This document shows, piece by piece, positions 52,544 through 63,363 of a stretch of DNA of 64,000 nucleotides (positions are counted from its first letter, which is position 1; each line of letters starts with the position of its first letter). The stretch spans positions 107,841 to 171,840 of the forward strand of contig JACKLF010000005.1 in the NCBI GenBank assembly GCA_024236055.1. Direction: 5' to 3'. This DNA comes from Alphaproteobacteria bacterium. Lineage in GTDB: Bacteria; Pseudomonadota; Alphaproteobacteria; Micropepsales; Micropepsaceae. A program made the position numbers and the translations under genes. The notes under the pieces are model-generated. The model saw nothing but the letters and a program-made list of their open reading frames with translations, made no database searches and was not told the DNA's origin.

Positions 52544-53176
52544 ATGACCGATATCACTGTCATTTCGGAAGACCTGAACGGGGCGCTGGGCGGCAAGATC
52601 GCCGGCACCGCCATGGCAAACGGCGAACTGACCGTGGACGTGCAGCCTGCCGACATCGTCGACGTGATGACCTGGCTGCAGGGCCCCGGCGAATTCAAGA
52701 TCCTGGTCGATCTGTGCGGCAATGACTGGCCGCAGCGCGAAAAGCGCTTCGACGTCGTCTATCACCTTCTGTCGCTGACGAAGAACGTCCGCATCCGCGT
52801 CAAGGTGCAGATGGGGGAGGGCGAGTCACTCGCCTCCATCACCCCCGTCTATCCCGCCGCCGGCTGGTTCGAGCGCGAGACCTTCGACATGTATGGCGTG
52901 GCCTTTGAGGACCACCCCGACATGCGCCGCATCCTGACTGATTACGGTTTTTCAGGCTATCCGCTGCGCAAGGACTTCCCGCTCACCGGCTTTGTCGAGC
53001 TGCGCTATGACGACGAGCTGAAGCGCGTGGTCTATCAGCCGGTGCAGCTGGTGCAGGAATTCCGCGATTTCGATTTCATGAGCCCATGGGAAGGCGCGCC
53101 GCACATCCTGCCCGGCGACGAGAAAGCCGCCATGGCGCCCAATGCCACCTCCGGCGATCCGGGGAAGAAGCCATGA
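52544..53176 (+). CDS. nuoC: NADH-quinone oxidoreductase subunit C
   Basis: 210 residues; separate from nuoD, unlike the fused NuoCD of enterobacteria. The 30-kDa subunit signature ERETFDMYGVAFEDHPDMRRILTDYGFSGYPLRKDFPLTG is present (shown in part). It forms part of the connecting arm with NuoD. The end overlaps nuoD by 4 bases (ATGA). Confidence 0.96.
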   Translation: MTDITVISEDLNGALGGKIAGTAMANGELTVDVQPADIVDVMTWLQGPGEFKILVDLCGNDWPQREKRFDVVYHLLSLTKNVRIRVKVQMGEGESLASITPVYPAAGWFERETFDMYGVAFEDHPDMRRILTDYGFSGYPLRKDFPLTGFVELRYDDELKRVVYQPVQLVQEFRDFDFMSPWEGAPHILPGDEKAAMAPNATSGDPGKKP

Positions 53177-54390
53177 CCCAGGTCACACTCGAAAACATCG
53201 CCGTCAGCAGCGACGGCGCCGCCGAAGAACCCAACCTGACGATCAATTTCGGGCCCCAGCATCCGGCCGCGCACGGCGTGCTGCGCATGATCCTGGACCT
53301 GGATGGCGAAATCGTCACCCGCGTCGATCCGCATATCGGCCTGCTGCACCGTGGCACCGAGAAGTTGATCGAGCACAAGACCTATTTGCAGGCGATTCCC
53401 TATTTCGACCGGCTCGATTACGTCGCGCCGATGAACCAGGAACATGCCTTCTGCCTGGCCATCGAAAAGCTGATGGGCGTGGAAGTGCCCAGGCGCGGCC
53501 AGTATATCCGCGTGCTCTATTCGGAAATCGGCCGCATCCTGAACCATCTGCTCAACGTCACCACCCAGGCGATGGACGTTGGCGCGCTGACCCCGCCCTT
53601 GTGGGGCTTCGAGGAGCGCGAGAAGTTGATGGTGTTCTATGAGCGCATCAGCGGCAGCCGCATGCATGCGGCCTTCTTCCGTGTCGGCGGCGTGCACCAG
53701 GACATGCCGCCCGGCCTGGCCGAGGACATCCTGAAATTCTGCGATCACTTCCCCAAGGTGCTGGACGATATCGAGGGGCTGCTGACCGAGAACCGCATCT
53801 TCAAGCAGCGCAATGTCGATATCGGTGTGGTCAACCGCGAACAGGCCGAAATGTGGGGCATGTCGGGCGTGATGCTGCGCTCGGCCGGCGTGAAGTGGGA
53901 CCTGCGCCGCAGCCAGCCCTATGAATGCTATGACGAGCTGGATTTCAAAATCCCGATCGGCAAGAACGGCGACTGCTACGACCGCTACATCATGCGCATG
54001 GAAGAAATGCGCGAAGCCACCAAGATCATGCGCCAGTGCATCGAGAAGATGCCGCCCGGTCCGGTCGTCTCCACCGACCACAAGGTCACCCCACCGCGCC
54101 GCGGCGAGATGAAGACCTCGATGGAAGCGCTGATCCATCACTTCAAGCTCTACACCGAAGGCTTCCACGTTCCCGCTGGCGAGGCCTATGCCGCGGTCGA
54201 GGCGCCCAAGGGCGAGTTCGGCGTCTATCTGGTGGCCGACGGCACCAACAAGCCGCATCGCTGCAAGATCCGCGCGCCGTCCTATGTGCATCTGCAGGCG
54301 ATGGATTACATGAGCCGCGGCCACATGCTGGCCGACGTCTCCGCCATTCTGGGCTCGCTGGACATCGTGTTCGGGGAGGTGGACCGGTGA
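53173..54390 (+). CDS. nuoD: NADH-quinone oxidoreductase subunit D
   Basis: 405 residues from ATG 53173. The 49-kDa subunit that, with NuoB and NuoH, forms the quinone site: NFGPQHPAAHGVLRM with the conserved His, HRGTEKLIE, and DPHIGLLHRG. The C-terminus YVHLQAMDYMSRGHMLADVSAILGSLDIVFGEVDR is typical. Its stop overlaps the next gene's GTG start (GTGA), so the NTF2-like gene is read as part of the operon. Confidence 0.97.
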   Translation: MTQVTLENIAVSSDGAAEEPNLTINFGPQHPAAHGVLRMILDLDGEIVTRVDPHIGLLHRGTEKLIEHKTYLQAIPYFDRLDYVAPMNQEHAFCLAIEKLMGVEVPRRGQYIRVLYSEIGRILNHLLNVTTQAMDVGALTPPLWGFEEREKLMVFYERISGSRMHAAFFRVGGVHQDMPPGLAEDILKFCDHFPKVLDDIEGLLTENRIFKQRNVDIGVVNREQAEMWGMSGVMLRSAGVKWDLRRSQPYECYDELDFKIPIGKNGDCYDRYIMRMEEMREATKIMRQCIEKMPPGPVVSTDHKVTPPRRGEMKTSMEALIHHFKLYTEGFHVPAGEAYAAVEAPKGEFGVYLVADGTNKPHRCKIRAPSYVHLQAMDYMSRGHMLADVSAILGSLDIVFGEVDR

Positions 54391-54746
54391 CCGTGCATTT
54401 TTCTGAGGGGGCCAATCCCAACATCGACATCGCGAGCAAGCAGCTGGACGCCTACAACGCCCAGGACCTGGATACCTATGTCGGTTTCTTCACCGAGGAC
54501 TGCGTGGTTTCGGGGCTGAACGGCACGCCCACCGAAACCAGCCGCGACGCGCTGAAGGCGCGCTATGCCAAGGCATTCACCCAGTTCCCCGAGAACAAGG
54601 CGGTGCTGAAGAACCGCGTTGCCGTGGGCAACACCGTTGTCGATCACGAACTGGTCATCCGGGCGCCGGGCGGCGAGGAGTTCGAGATCATCGCCATTTA
54701 CACCTTCCGCGACGGGCTGATCGCCCGCGTGGATTTTGCAAAGTAA
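54387..54746 (+). CDS. NTF2-like (SnoaL-type) protein inserted in the nuo operon
   Basis: 119 residues from GTG 54387, which overlaps the nuoD stop (GTGA). The whole protein is one NTF2-like fold: helix ASKQLDAYNAQDLDTYVGFFTEDCVVSGLNG, then strands VAVGNTVVDHELVIRAPGGEEFEIIAIYTFRDGLIARVDF. YNAQDLDTYVGFF with ...IYTFRDGLIARV is characteristic of SnoaL/steroid-isomerase-like proteins. No catalytic residues can be assigned with confidence. It is not a complex I subunit in model bacteria; it may be an assembly helper or a passenger. nuoE starts 6 bases later. Confidence 0.88.
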   Translation: MTVHFSEGANPNIDIASKQLDAYNAQDLDTYVGFFTEDCVVSGLNGTPTETSRDALKARYAKAFTQFPENKAVLKNRVAVGNTVVDHELVIRAPGGEEFEIIAIYTFRDGLIARVDFAK

Positions 54747-54752
54747 GGGATC

Positions 54753-55433
54753 ATGTCGCTTCGCCGCCTTGCCCCGCCCGAAATTCAGCCCCCGTCCTTC
54801 GCCTTCTCGGCGGAAAACGCGGAATGGGCCAAGACCATCATCGCCAAGTACCCGCAAGGGCGTCAGGCCAGCGCGGTGATCTCGCTGTTGTGGCGCGGCC
54901 AGGAACAGGAAGGCTGGGTCAGCCACCCGATGATCGAGGCGATCGGCAAGATGCTGTCCATGCCCTATATCCGGGTGCTGGAAGTGGCGACCTTCTACAC
55001 CATGTTCAACCTGGAGCCGGTGGGCACCTATCTGGTGCAGGTCTGCACCACCACGCCCTGCTGGCTGCGCGGCTCCGACGATGTGGTCGCGGCCTGCAAG
55101 AAGCACATCCACGCCCATCCGCAAACCGTGTCGGATGACGGCAAGTTTTCCTGGATGGAAGTGGAATGTCTGGGCGCCTGCGTGAATGCGCCCATGCTGC
55201 AGATCGGCAGCGACTTCTATGAAGACCTGGATGGGGCTGCGACCGAAAAGCTGATCGCGGACCTGCGCGCCGGCAAGCCGGTCAAGCCGGGGCCGCAGAA
55301 CGACCGCGTCTCGTCCGAACCGTTAGGCGGGGCGGACTCGCTGAAGGATCCGTCGCTCTATGACGGCTCGATCATCGGCAAGTATGAGCCCAAGGCGCCG
55401 CCGCCGCCCGAAGCCAAGAAACCGGGAGCCTGA
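54753..55433 (+). CDS. nuoE: NADH-quinone oxidoreductase subunit E
   Basis: 226 residues. Thioredoxin-like 24-kDa subunit with the [2Fe-2S] cluster N1a on four cysteines: VCTTTPCWLRG and VECLGACVNAPM. The domain ends near residue 175. A tail of about 50 residues (VKPGPQNDRVSSEPLGG..., ending Pro/Ala/Lys-rich) extends beyond the E. coli protein; such tails are usual in alphaproteobacteria. nuoF follows after 2 bases. Confidence 0.96.
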   Translation: MSLRRLAPPEIQPPSFAFSAENAEWAKTIIAKYPQGRQASAVISLLWRGQEQEGWVSHPMIEAIGKMLSMPYIRVLEVATFYTMFNLEPVGTYLVQVCTTTPCWLRGSDDVVAACKKHIHAHPQTVSDDGKFSWMEVECLGACVNAPMLQIGSDFYEDLDGAATEKLIADLRAGKPVKPGPQNDRVSSEPLGGADSLKDPSLYDGSIIGKYEPKAPPPPEAKKPGA

Positions 55434-55435
55434 CG

Positions 55436-56716
<1,281 letters not shown>

Positions 56717-56720
56717 CGAC

Positions 56721-58868
56721 ATGGGCACGCGCAAGCTGATCATCGACGGCACGGAAATCGAGGCAGAGGAAACCATCACCCTGCTGCAGGCCTGCGAGCA
56801 GGCGGGCGCGGAAATTCCGCGCTTCTGCTTCCATGAGCGGCTGAGCGTGGCCGGCAACTGCCGCATGTGTCTGGTCGAATGGGTGGGCGCGCCCAAGCCG
56901 CAGGCCTCCTGCGCGCTGCAGGTCAAGGACATCTTCCCCAACAAGGATGGCACCCCGGCCAAGATCAACACCAAGAGCCCTTACGCCCGCAAGGCGCGCG
57001 AAGGGGTGATGGAATTTCTGCTGATCAACCATCCGCTGGATTGCCCGATCTGCGACCAGGGCGGGGAATGCGACCTGCAGGACCAGGCGATGGGCTATGG
57101 CCGCGCCGCCTTCCACCGCTTCAACGAGAACAAGCGGGCGGTCGAAGACAAGTATATGGGCCCGCTGGTCGAGACGGTGATGACACGCTGCATCGCCTGC
57201 ACCCGCTGCGTGCGCTTCGCCACCGAGGTGGCGGGCGTGCCCGACCTGGGCGCGACCGGCCGCGGCGAGGACGTGGAGATCACCACCTATCTGGAAAAGG
57301 CTTTCTCGAGCGAGCTGTCGGGCAATGTGGTCGACCTGTGCCCGGTGGGCGCGCTGACCAGCAAGCCCTACGCCTTCAATGCCCGCCCCTGGGAGCTGAA
57401 AAAGACCGAAAGCGTCGATGTGATGGACGCCCAGGGCTGCAACATCCGCGTGGACTCGCGCGGTACCCAGGTGATGCGCGTGCTGCCGCGCCTGAACGAG
57501 GAAGTGAACGAGGAGTGGATCGGCGACAAGACGCGCCATGCCTGTGACGGGCTTGCGCGCCAGCGCCTGGACCGCCCCTATGTGCGGGTGAACGGCAAGC
57601 TGAAGCCGGCAAGCTGGGCCGAGGCCTTTGCCGCCATCGCCGCCAAGGTGAAAGCCACCCAGCCCGACCGCATCGCCGCCATTGTCGGCGACCTGGCCGC
57701 GGCCGAGGAGATCAAGGCGCTGAAGGACCTGATGACGGCGCTGCGGGTCAAGAACCTGGATTGCCGCCAGGACGGCGCCAAGGTCGGCCTGACGGCGGAC
57801 GGCCAGAAGGCCCCGCGCCAGACCTATTTGTTCAATTCGACCATCGCCGGCGTGGAAGCCGCCGACGCCATCCTTCTGGTGGGCGCCAATCCGCGCTGGG
57901 ATGCGCCGGTGCTGAATGCGCGCATCCGCAAGGCCTGGCTGGCCGGCGGGTTGCAGGTGGCCAATATCGGTCCTGCCGTCGATCTGACCTATCCGGTGGA
58001 CGAACTGGGCACCGACATATCGGTGCTGGCCAAGATCGCCGATGGCAGCCATCCCTTTGCCAAGGTGCTGACCGAGGCCAAGCGCCCGATGATCGTGCTG
58101 GGCGCGGGCGCCACCACCCGCAAGGACGGCGCCGCCATTCTGAACCTGGCCGCGAAGATCGCTGCCGACACCGGCATGATAGGTCCCGCCGGCACCCATG
58201 CCGATGGCGGCTGGAACGGCTTCAACATCCTGCACACCGCCGCGTCCCGCGTGGCCGCGCTGGACCTGGGCTTCCTGCCGCTGAACGGCGGGCGCGACGT
58301 GGGCGCCATCGTCGACGGCGCGCAGAAGGGCGAGATCGACTTCCTGTACCTGCTGGGCGCCGACGATTTCGACGTCGCCCATCTGGGCCGCGCCTTCGTC
58401 GTCTATCAGGGCAGCCACGGTGATGCCGGCGCCCACCATGCCGATGTGATCCTGCCGGGCGCCGCCTATACCGAGAAGGACGGCCTTTACACCAATTTCG
58501 AGGGCAGGGTGCAGCGCGGCCGCCGCGCCGTGTTCCCGCCGGGCGAGGCCAAGGAAGACTGGGCGATCCTGCGCGCGCTGTCCGACGTTCTGGGCCACAA
58601 GCTGCCCTATGACGACCGTGCCCAGCTTCTTATGGCGCTGGAAAAGGACGTTACCCATTTCGCCGAACTGAACGCGGCCCCGGTTCATGCCGACACCGCG
58701 CCGGCGACCTGGGGCGGCATTGGCGCGGCCGGTGCGCTGGACAGCGCCCCGGTGACCCATCCCATGACCGATTTCTATCTCACCAACCCGATCGCCCGGG
58801 CCAGTGCAACCATGGCCCAGTGCAGCCGCGAATTCGTGACCGGCGCGGGCAAGATGGCGGCGGAATAA
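56721..58868 (+). CDS. nuoG: NADH-quinone oxidoreductase subunit G
   Basis: 715 residues. The N-terminal ferredoxin part has the N1b ligands (RFCFHERLSVAGNCRMCLVEW, then CAL), the His-Cys N5 site (HPLDCPICDQGGECDLQDQAM), and N4 (RCIACTRCVRF with CPVGALTSKP). The rest is a molybdopterin-oxidoreductase-like domain without cofactor, as in the mitochondrial-type subunit; the extra N7 cluster of E. coli NuoG has no clear motif. Passes electrons from NuoF to NuoI. Confidence 0.96.
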   Translation: MGTRKLIIDGTEIEAEETITLLQACEQAGAEIPRFCFHERLSVAGNCRMCLVEWVGAPKPQASCALQVKDIFPNKDGTPAKINTKSPYARKAREGVMEFLLINHPLDCPICDQGGECDLQDQAMGYGRAAFHRFNENKRAVEDKYMGPLVETVMTRCIACTRCVRFATEVAGVPDLGATGRGEDVEITTYLEKAFSSELSGNVVDLCPVGALTSKPYAFNARPWELKKTESVDVMDAQGCNIRVDSRGTQVMRVLPRLNEEVNEEWIGDKTRHACDGLARQRLDRPYVRVNGKLKPASWAEAFAAIAAKVKATQPDRIAAIVGDLAAAEEIKALKDLMTALRVKNLDCRQDGAKVGLTADGQKAPRQTYLFNSTIAGVEAADAILLVGANPRWDAPVLNARIRKAWLAGGLQVANIGPAVDLTYPVDELGTDISVLAKIADGSHPFAKVLTEAKRPMIVLGAGATTRKDGAAILNLAAKIAADTGMIGPAGTHADGGWNGFNILHTAASRVAALDLGFLPLNGGRDVGAIVDGAQKGEIDFLYLLGADDFDVAHLGRAFVVYQGSHGDAGAHHADVILPGAAYTEKDGLYTNFEGRVQRGRRAVFPPGEAKEDWAILRALSDVLGHKLPYDDRAQLLMALEKDVTHFAELNAAPVHADTAPATWGGIGAAGALDSAPVTHPMTDFYLTNPIARASATMAQCSREFVTGAGKMAAE

Positions 58869-58871
58869 CCG

Positions 58872-59927
58872 ATGGCGCTGATCGATTTCTTCCAGAACAT
58901 GTTGGGCCTGCCGCACGGCTGGGCCTGGTTCCTGGGCAACTTCACCATGATCCTCGTCTTCGACGTGGTGCTGCTGGTGATGATCGCCTATCTGCTGCTG
59001 GCCGACCGCAAGATCTGGGCGGCGGTGCAGATGCGGCGCGGTCCCAATGTGGTGGGCGCCTTCGGCCTGTTGCAGACCTTTGCCGACCTGCTGAAATTCC
59101 TGTTCAAGGAAATCGTCATTCCGGCAGGCGCCAACAAGGTGGTCTTCATGATCGCCCCGCTGGTCACCGTGACCCTGGCCTTTGCCGGCTGGGCGGTGGT
59201 GCCGCTGGACGATGGCTGGGTGGTGTCCGACATCAATGTCGGCATTCTCTACCTGTTCGCCATGTCGTCGCTGGGCGTCTATGGCATCATCATGGCGGGC
59301 TGGGCCTCCAATTCCAAATATCCCTTCCTGTCGGCGCTGCGCGCGGCGGCCCAGATGGTGTCCTATGAGGTCTCCATCGGCTTCGTCATCATCACCGTTC
59401 TGCTGTTCGCCGGGTCGCTGAACCTGTCGGACATCGTGCGGGCCCAGTCGACCACCGGCACCTTCACCTTCCTGCACTGGAACGTGTTCTCGATCCTGTT
59501 CCCGATGCTGCCGATCTTCTTCGTCTCGGCGCTGGCGGAAACCAACCGCCCGCCCTTCGACCTGGTGGAGGCGGAAAGCGAGCTGGTCGCCGGCTTCTTC
59601 GTGGAATATTCCTCCACCCCGTTCCTGCTGTTCTTCCTGGGCGAGTACCTGTCCATCGTGCTGATGTGCGCGATGTGCTCGATCCTGTTCCTGGGCGGCT
59701 GGCTGCCGCCGCTGAACATCGCCCCCTTCACGATGATCCCGGGCATCTTCTGGTTCATCCTGAAAATCTGCTTCTTCTTCTTCATGTTCGCGATGGTGAA
59801 GGCCATGGTGCCGCGCTATCGCTACGACCAGCTGATGCGGCTGGGCTGGAAGGTGTTCCTGCCCACATCGCTTCTGTGGGTCGTGTTGACGGCGGGATGG
59901 GTGATGTTCATCCGTCCGCATCTGTAA
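58872..59927 (+). CDS. nuoH: NADH-quinone oxidoreductase subunit H
   Basis: 351 residues, eight predicted membrane helices. Forms the quinone entry chamber with NuoB and NuoD. ADRKIWAAVQMRRGPNVVG at the start and AETNRPPFDLVEAESELVAGFFVEYS (acidic loop) are diagnostic. It ends 10 bases before nuoI. Confidence 0.97.
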   Translation: MALIDFFQNMLGLPHGWAWFLGNFTMILVFDVVLLVMIAYLLLADRKIWAAVQMRRGPNVVGAFGLLQTFADLLKFLFKEIVIPAGANKVVFMIAPLVTVTLAFAGWAVVPLDDGWVVSDINVGILYLFAMSSLGVYGIIMAGWASNSKYPFLSALRAAAQMVSYEVSIGFVIITVLLFAGSLNLSDIVRAQSTTGTFTFLHWNVFSILFPMLPIFFVSALAETNRPPFDLVEAESELVAGFFVEYSSTPFLLFFLGEYLSIVLMCAMCSILFLGGWLPPLNIAPFTMIPGIFWFILKICFFFFMFAMVKAMVPRYRYDQLMRLGWKVFLPTSLLWVVLTAGWVMFIRPHL

Positions 59928-59937
59928 GGGGCCCGCC

Positions 59938-60426
59938 ATGGCAAGCCTGGACCGTACCGCCCGCCAGATTTTCTTCTGGGAATTCATCAAGAGCTTCGGC
60001 CTTTCGATGCGCTATTTCTTCGCGCCCAAGGCGACGCTGAACTATCCGTTCGAGAAGGGCCCGCTGAGCCCCCGCTTCCGGGGCGAGCATGCGCTGCGCC
60101 GCTATGCCAATGGCGAGGAACGCTGCATCGCCTGCAAGCTGTGCGAGGCGATCTGCCCGGCCCAGGCCATCACCATCGAGGCCGAGCCGCGCGCCGACGG
60201 GTCGCGCCGCACCACCCGCTACGACATCGACATGGTGAAGTGCATCTATTGCGGCTTCTGCCAGGAGGCATGTCCGGTTGACGCGATCGTGGAGGGGCCG
60301 AATTTCGAGTTCTCGACCGAGACGCGCGAGGAACTTTATTACGACAAGTCACGGTTGCTGGCGAATGGCGACCGCTGGGAGCGGGAAATCGCCCGCAATC
60401 TGGAACTGGACGCGCCTTATCGCTAA
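59938..60426 (+). CDS. nuoI: NADH-quinone oxidoreductase subunit I
   Basis: 162 residues. Two [4Fe-4S] clusters (N6a, N6b) on the double CxxCxxCxxxCP motifs RCIACKLCEAICPAQAITIE and KCIYCGFCQEACPVDAIVEG. The N-terminal amphipathic part (RQIFFWEFIKSFGLSMRYFF) lies against the membrane. It links NuoG to NuoB. Confidence 0.97.
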   Translation: MASLDRTARQIFFWEFIKSFGLSMRYFFAPKATLNYPFEKGPLSPRFRGEHALRRYANGEERCIACKLCEAICPAQAITIEAEPRADGSRRTTRYDIDMVKCIYCGFCQEACPVDAIVEGPNFEFSTETREELYYDKSRLLANGDRWEREIARNLELDAPYR

Positions 60427-60447
60427 GGGGCGGACACGGGGAAACGC

Positions 60448-61053
60448 ATGTTTGAGGCCATAGCCTTCTACTTCTTCTCGGCGATCCTGATCGCCTGCGC
60501 GACGATGGTGATCGCCGCGCGCAATCCCGTGCATTCGGTGCTGTTCCTGATCCTGGCCTTCTTCAATGCCGCGGGCCTGTTCGTGCTGCTGGGGGCCGAA
60601 TTCCTGGCGATGATCCTGATCGTCGTCTATGTCGGCGCGGTCGCGGTTCTGTTCCTGTTCGTGGTGATGATGCTGGACGTGGACTTTGCCGAGCTGAAGC
60701 GCGGGGCGCTGCAATATCTGCCCTTCGGCGCGCTGATCGGGCTGATCCTGGTCGCCGAACTGGCGATGGCGGGCAGCGCCTGGGTGCTGGGCCCGGCAAC
60801 GGCAGCCGCCAAGGCCCATGCCACCCCCGAAGGCATCACCAACACCGCTGCGCTGGGGCACATCCTCTATACCGACTATGTCTACTACTTCCAGATCGCG
60901 GGCCTGGTGCTGCTGGTCGCCATGATCGGTGCCATCGTGCTGACCCTGCGCCACCGGCCGGGCGTGCGCCGCCAGGTGATCTCGGTGCAGAACGCGCGCA
61001 CCGCCGCCATGGCCGTGGACATGGTCGACATCAAGCCGGGGGAAGGTGCCTAA
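60448..61053 (+). CDS. nuoJ: NADH-quinone oxidoreductase subunit J
   Basis: 201 residues, five membrane helices. ATMVIAARNPVHSVLFLILAFFNAAGLF and GAEFLAMILIVVYVGAVAVLFLFVVMMLD are the conserved helix 1-3 block with the pi-bulge region used in coupling. The C-terminal tail is soluble. 21 bases follow nuoI. Confidence 0.95.
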   Translation: MFEAIAFYFFSAILIACATMVIAARNPVHSVLFLILAFFNAAGLFVLLGAEFLAMILIVVYVGAVAVLFLFVVMMLDVDFAELKRGALQYLPFGALIGLILVAELAMAGSAWVLGPATAAAKAHATPEGITNTAALGHILYTDYVYYFQIAGLVLLVAMIGAIVLTLRHRPGVRRQVISVQNARTAAMAVDMVDIKPGEGA

Positions 61054-61054
61054 C

Positions 61055-61363
61055 ATGACCATCGGGCTGAGCCATTACCTGACCGTCGCCGCCATCCTGT
61101 TCACGATCGGCGTGCTGGGCATTTTCCTGAACCGCCGCAACATCATCATCATCCTGATGTCGGTGGAATTGATCCTGCTGGCGGTGAACATCAACTTCGT
61201 CGCCTTCAGCGCCTATCTGGGCGACCTGGTGGGGCAGGTGTTCGCGCTGTTCGTGCTGACCGTGGCCGCCGCCGAGGCGGCCATCGGCCTGGCCATCCTG
61301 GTCGTCTATTTCCGCAACCGCGGCACCATCGCGGTTGAGGACGTCAATCTGATGAAGGGCTGA
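61055..61363 (+). CDS. nuoK: NADH-quinone oxidoreductase subunit K
   Basis: 102 residues from ATG 61055 (MTIGLSHYLTVAAILFTIG), the usual NuoK length, with GGAAGG 9-10 bases upstream; a GTG at 61046 would overlap the nuoJ stop and add three residues. Three membrane helices; the two buried glutamates for proton transfer are in MSVELILLAVN and TVAAAEAAIGLAI. Confidence 0.95.
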   Translation: MTIGLSHYLTVAAILFTIGVLGIFLNRRNIIIILMSVELILLAVNINFVAFSAYLGDLVGQVFALFVLTVAAAEAAIGLAILVVYFRNRGTIAVEDVNLMKG

Positions 61364-61368
61364 CGCGC

Positions 61369-63363
61369 ATGTATGCCGCCATCGTCTTCCTTCCGCTTCT
61401 GGGTTCGGCCATTGCCGGGCTGTTCGGCCGGTACATCGGCACGCGCCCGTCCGAGCTGGTGACCACCGGCTTTCTGTTCGCGTCCGCCGCGCTGTCGGTG
61501 GTGGCCTTTTCCACCATCGCGCTGGGCGATGGCGCCACCCAGATCGTGAACCTGCTGCCCTGGATTCATTCGGGCAGCTTCGCCGTCGACTGGACCATCC
61601 GCGTCGACACCATCACTGCCGTCATGCTGGTGGTGGTGACCGGCGTGTCCAGCCTGGTGCACCTCTATTCGATCGGCTACATGCACGAGGATCCGCACCG
61701 GCCGCGGTTCTTCTCATACCTGTCGTTGTTCACCTTCGCCATGCTGATGCTGGTGACCTCCAACAACTTCCTGCAGCTGTTCTTCGGCTGGGAGGGAGTG
61801 GGCCTGGCGTCGTACCTGCTGATCGGCTTCTGGTACACCAAGCCGTCGGCCAACGCCGCCGCGATGAAGGCCTTCATCGTCAACCGCGTCGGCGACTTCG
61901 GCTTCGCGCTGGGCATCTTCGGCGTGTGGGCGGTGTTCCACACGCTGGACTTCGACGCGGTGTTCGCCGCCGCCCCGGCGATGGCGGGCAAGTCCTTCAT
62001 TTTCGCCGGCCACAGCGTCGACATCATGACCACCCTGTGCCTGCTGCTGTTCGTGGGCGCGATGGGCAAGTCGGCCCAGTTGGGCCTGCACACCTGGCTG
62101 CCCGACGCGATGGAAGGCCCGACGCCCGTGTCGGCGCTGATCCATGCCGCCACCATGGTGACGGCGGGCGTGTTCCTGGTCTGCCGCTGCTCGCCCATGT
62201 TCCAGGAAGCCCCGGTGGCGCTGGCCTTCGTGACGGTGGTTGGCGCGACCACCGCCTTCTTCGCCGCTTCGGTCGGCCTGTTCCAGTATGACATCAAGCG
62301 GGTGATCGCCTATTCGACCTGCTCGCAGCTGGGCTACATGTTCGCGGCGGCGGGCGTGGCCTCCTACAACGCCGCCATGTTCCACCTGTTCACCCATGCC
62401 TTCTTCAAGGCGCTGCTGTTCCTCAGCGCCGGCAGCGTGATCCATGCCGTTCATCACGAGCAGGACATGCGCAGGATGGGCGGGCTGTGGAAACAGATTC
62501 CCTTTACCTGGGCGATGATGCTGATCGGCAACCTGGCGCTGACCGGGGTGGGCATTCCGCTGCTGGGCATCGGCCTGGCCGGCTTCTATTCCAAGGACGC
62601 CATCATCAACGACACCTTCATCGCGGGTGGCAGCGCGGGCAATTATGCCTTCTGGCTGCTGCTGATCGCGGCGGGCATGACCAGCTTCTATTCCTGGCGC
62701 CAGTTCCTGCTGACCTTCCACGGCCGCTATCGCGGGCTGGACCATCATCACGATCATGACCATGCGGCCCATGACGATCACGGCCACCATGCCCCCAAGC
62801 TGGAGGAGGTGCATGAATCCCCGCTGGTAATGCTGGTGCCGCTGGCGGTGCTGGCGCTGGGCGCGGTGTTCGCCGGCATGGCCTTCAGCCATTTCTTCGT
62901 GGGCGAGGGAGCGCATGAATTCTGGCGCGCCTCGCTGGTGGTGACGGGCGGCGAGGAAGGTCATCTGCCGCTATGGGTCGAACTGGGCCCGCTGGTCTTC
63001 ACCATCGGCGGCTTCCTGATCGCATATTACTATTACATCCTGCATCCCGAAGTGGCCGCCGCGATCCAGGCGCGCCGGGGCATGCTGTACCTGTTCCTGT
63101 ACAACAAGTGGTACTTCGACGAGCTGTATGACTTCCTCTTCGTGCGTCCGGCGCTGTGGCTGGGCCGTTTCCTGTGGAAGCGCGGTGACGGCACGGTGAT
63201 CGACGGGCTGGGCCCCAACGGCGTGGCCGCAAGGGTACTGGATGCCGCGCGCGGCGCGGTCAAGCTGCAGACCGGCTACGTCTATCACTATGCGCTGGCG
63301 ATGCTGCTGGGCGTGGTGGCGCTGGCCACCTGGTTCATGGTTCTGATGGGAGGCAAGCCATGA
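61369..63363 (+). CDS. nuoL: NADH-quinone oxidoreductase subunit L
   Basis: 664 residues, antiporter-like proton-pumping subunit with about 16 membrane helices and the long lateral helix near the C-terminus. Key blocks: FFGWEGVGLASYLLIGFWY (Glu of the channel), KSAQLGLHTWLPDAMEGPTPVSALIHAATMV (Lys and His), and KRVIAYSTCSQLGYM. A cytoplasmic or periplasmic loop at about 457-480 is very His/Asp-rich (LDHHHDHDHAAHDDHGHH). Its stop overlaps the nuoM start (ATGA). Confidence 0.97.
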   Translation: MYAAIVFLPLLGSAIAGLFGRYIGTRPSELVTTGFLFASAALSVVAFSTIALGDGATQIVNLLPWIHSGSFAVDWTIRVDTITAVMLVVVTGVSSLVHLYSIGYMHEDPHRPRFFSYLSLFTFAMLMLVTSNNFLQLFFGWEGVGLASYLLIGFWYTKPSANAAAMKAFIVNRVGDFGFALGIFGVWAVFHTLDFDAVFAAAPAMAGKSFIFAGHSVDIMTTLCLLLFVGAMGKSAQLGLHTWLPDAMEGPTPVSALIHAATMVTAGVFLVCRCSPMFQEAPVALAFVTVVGATTAFFAASVGLFQYDIKRVIAYSTCSQLGYMFAAAGVASYNAAMFHLFTHAFFKALLFLSAGSVIHAVHHEQDMRRMGGLWKQIPFTWAMMLIGNLALTGVGIPLLGIGLAGFYSKDAIINDTFIAGGSAGNYAFWLLLIAAGMTSFYSWRQFLLTFHGRYRGLDHHHDHDHAAHDDHGHHAPKLEEVHESPLVMLVPLAVLALGAVFAGMAFSHFFVGEGAHEFWRASLVVTGGEEGHLPLWVELGPLVFTIGGFLIAYYYYILHPEVAAAIQARRGMLYLFLYNKWYFDELYDFLFVRPALWLGRFLWKRGDGTVIDGLGPNGVAARVLDAARGAVKLQTGYVYHYALAMLLGVVALATWFMVLMGGKP

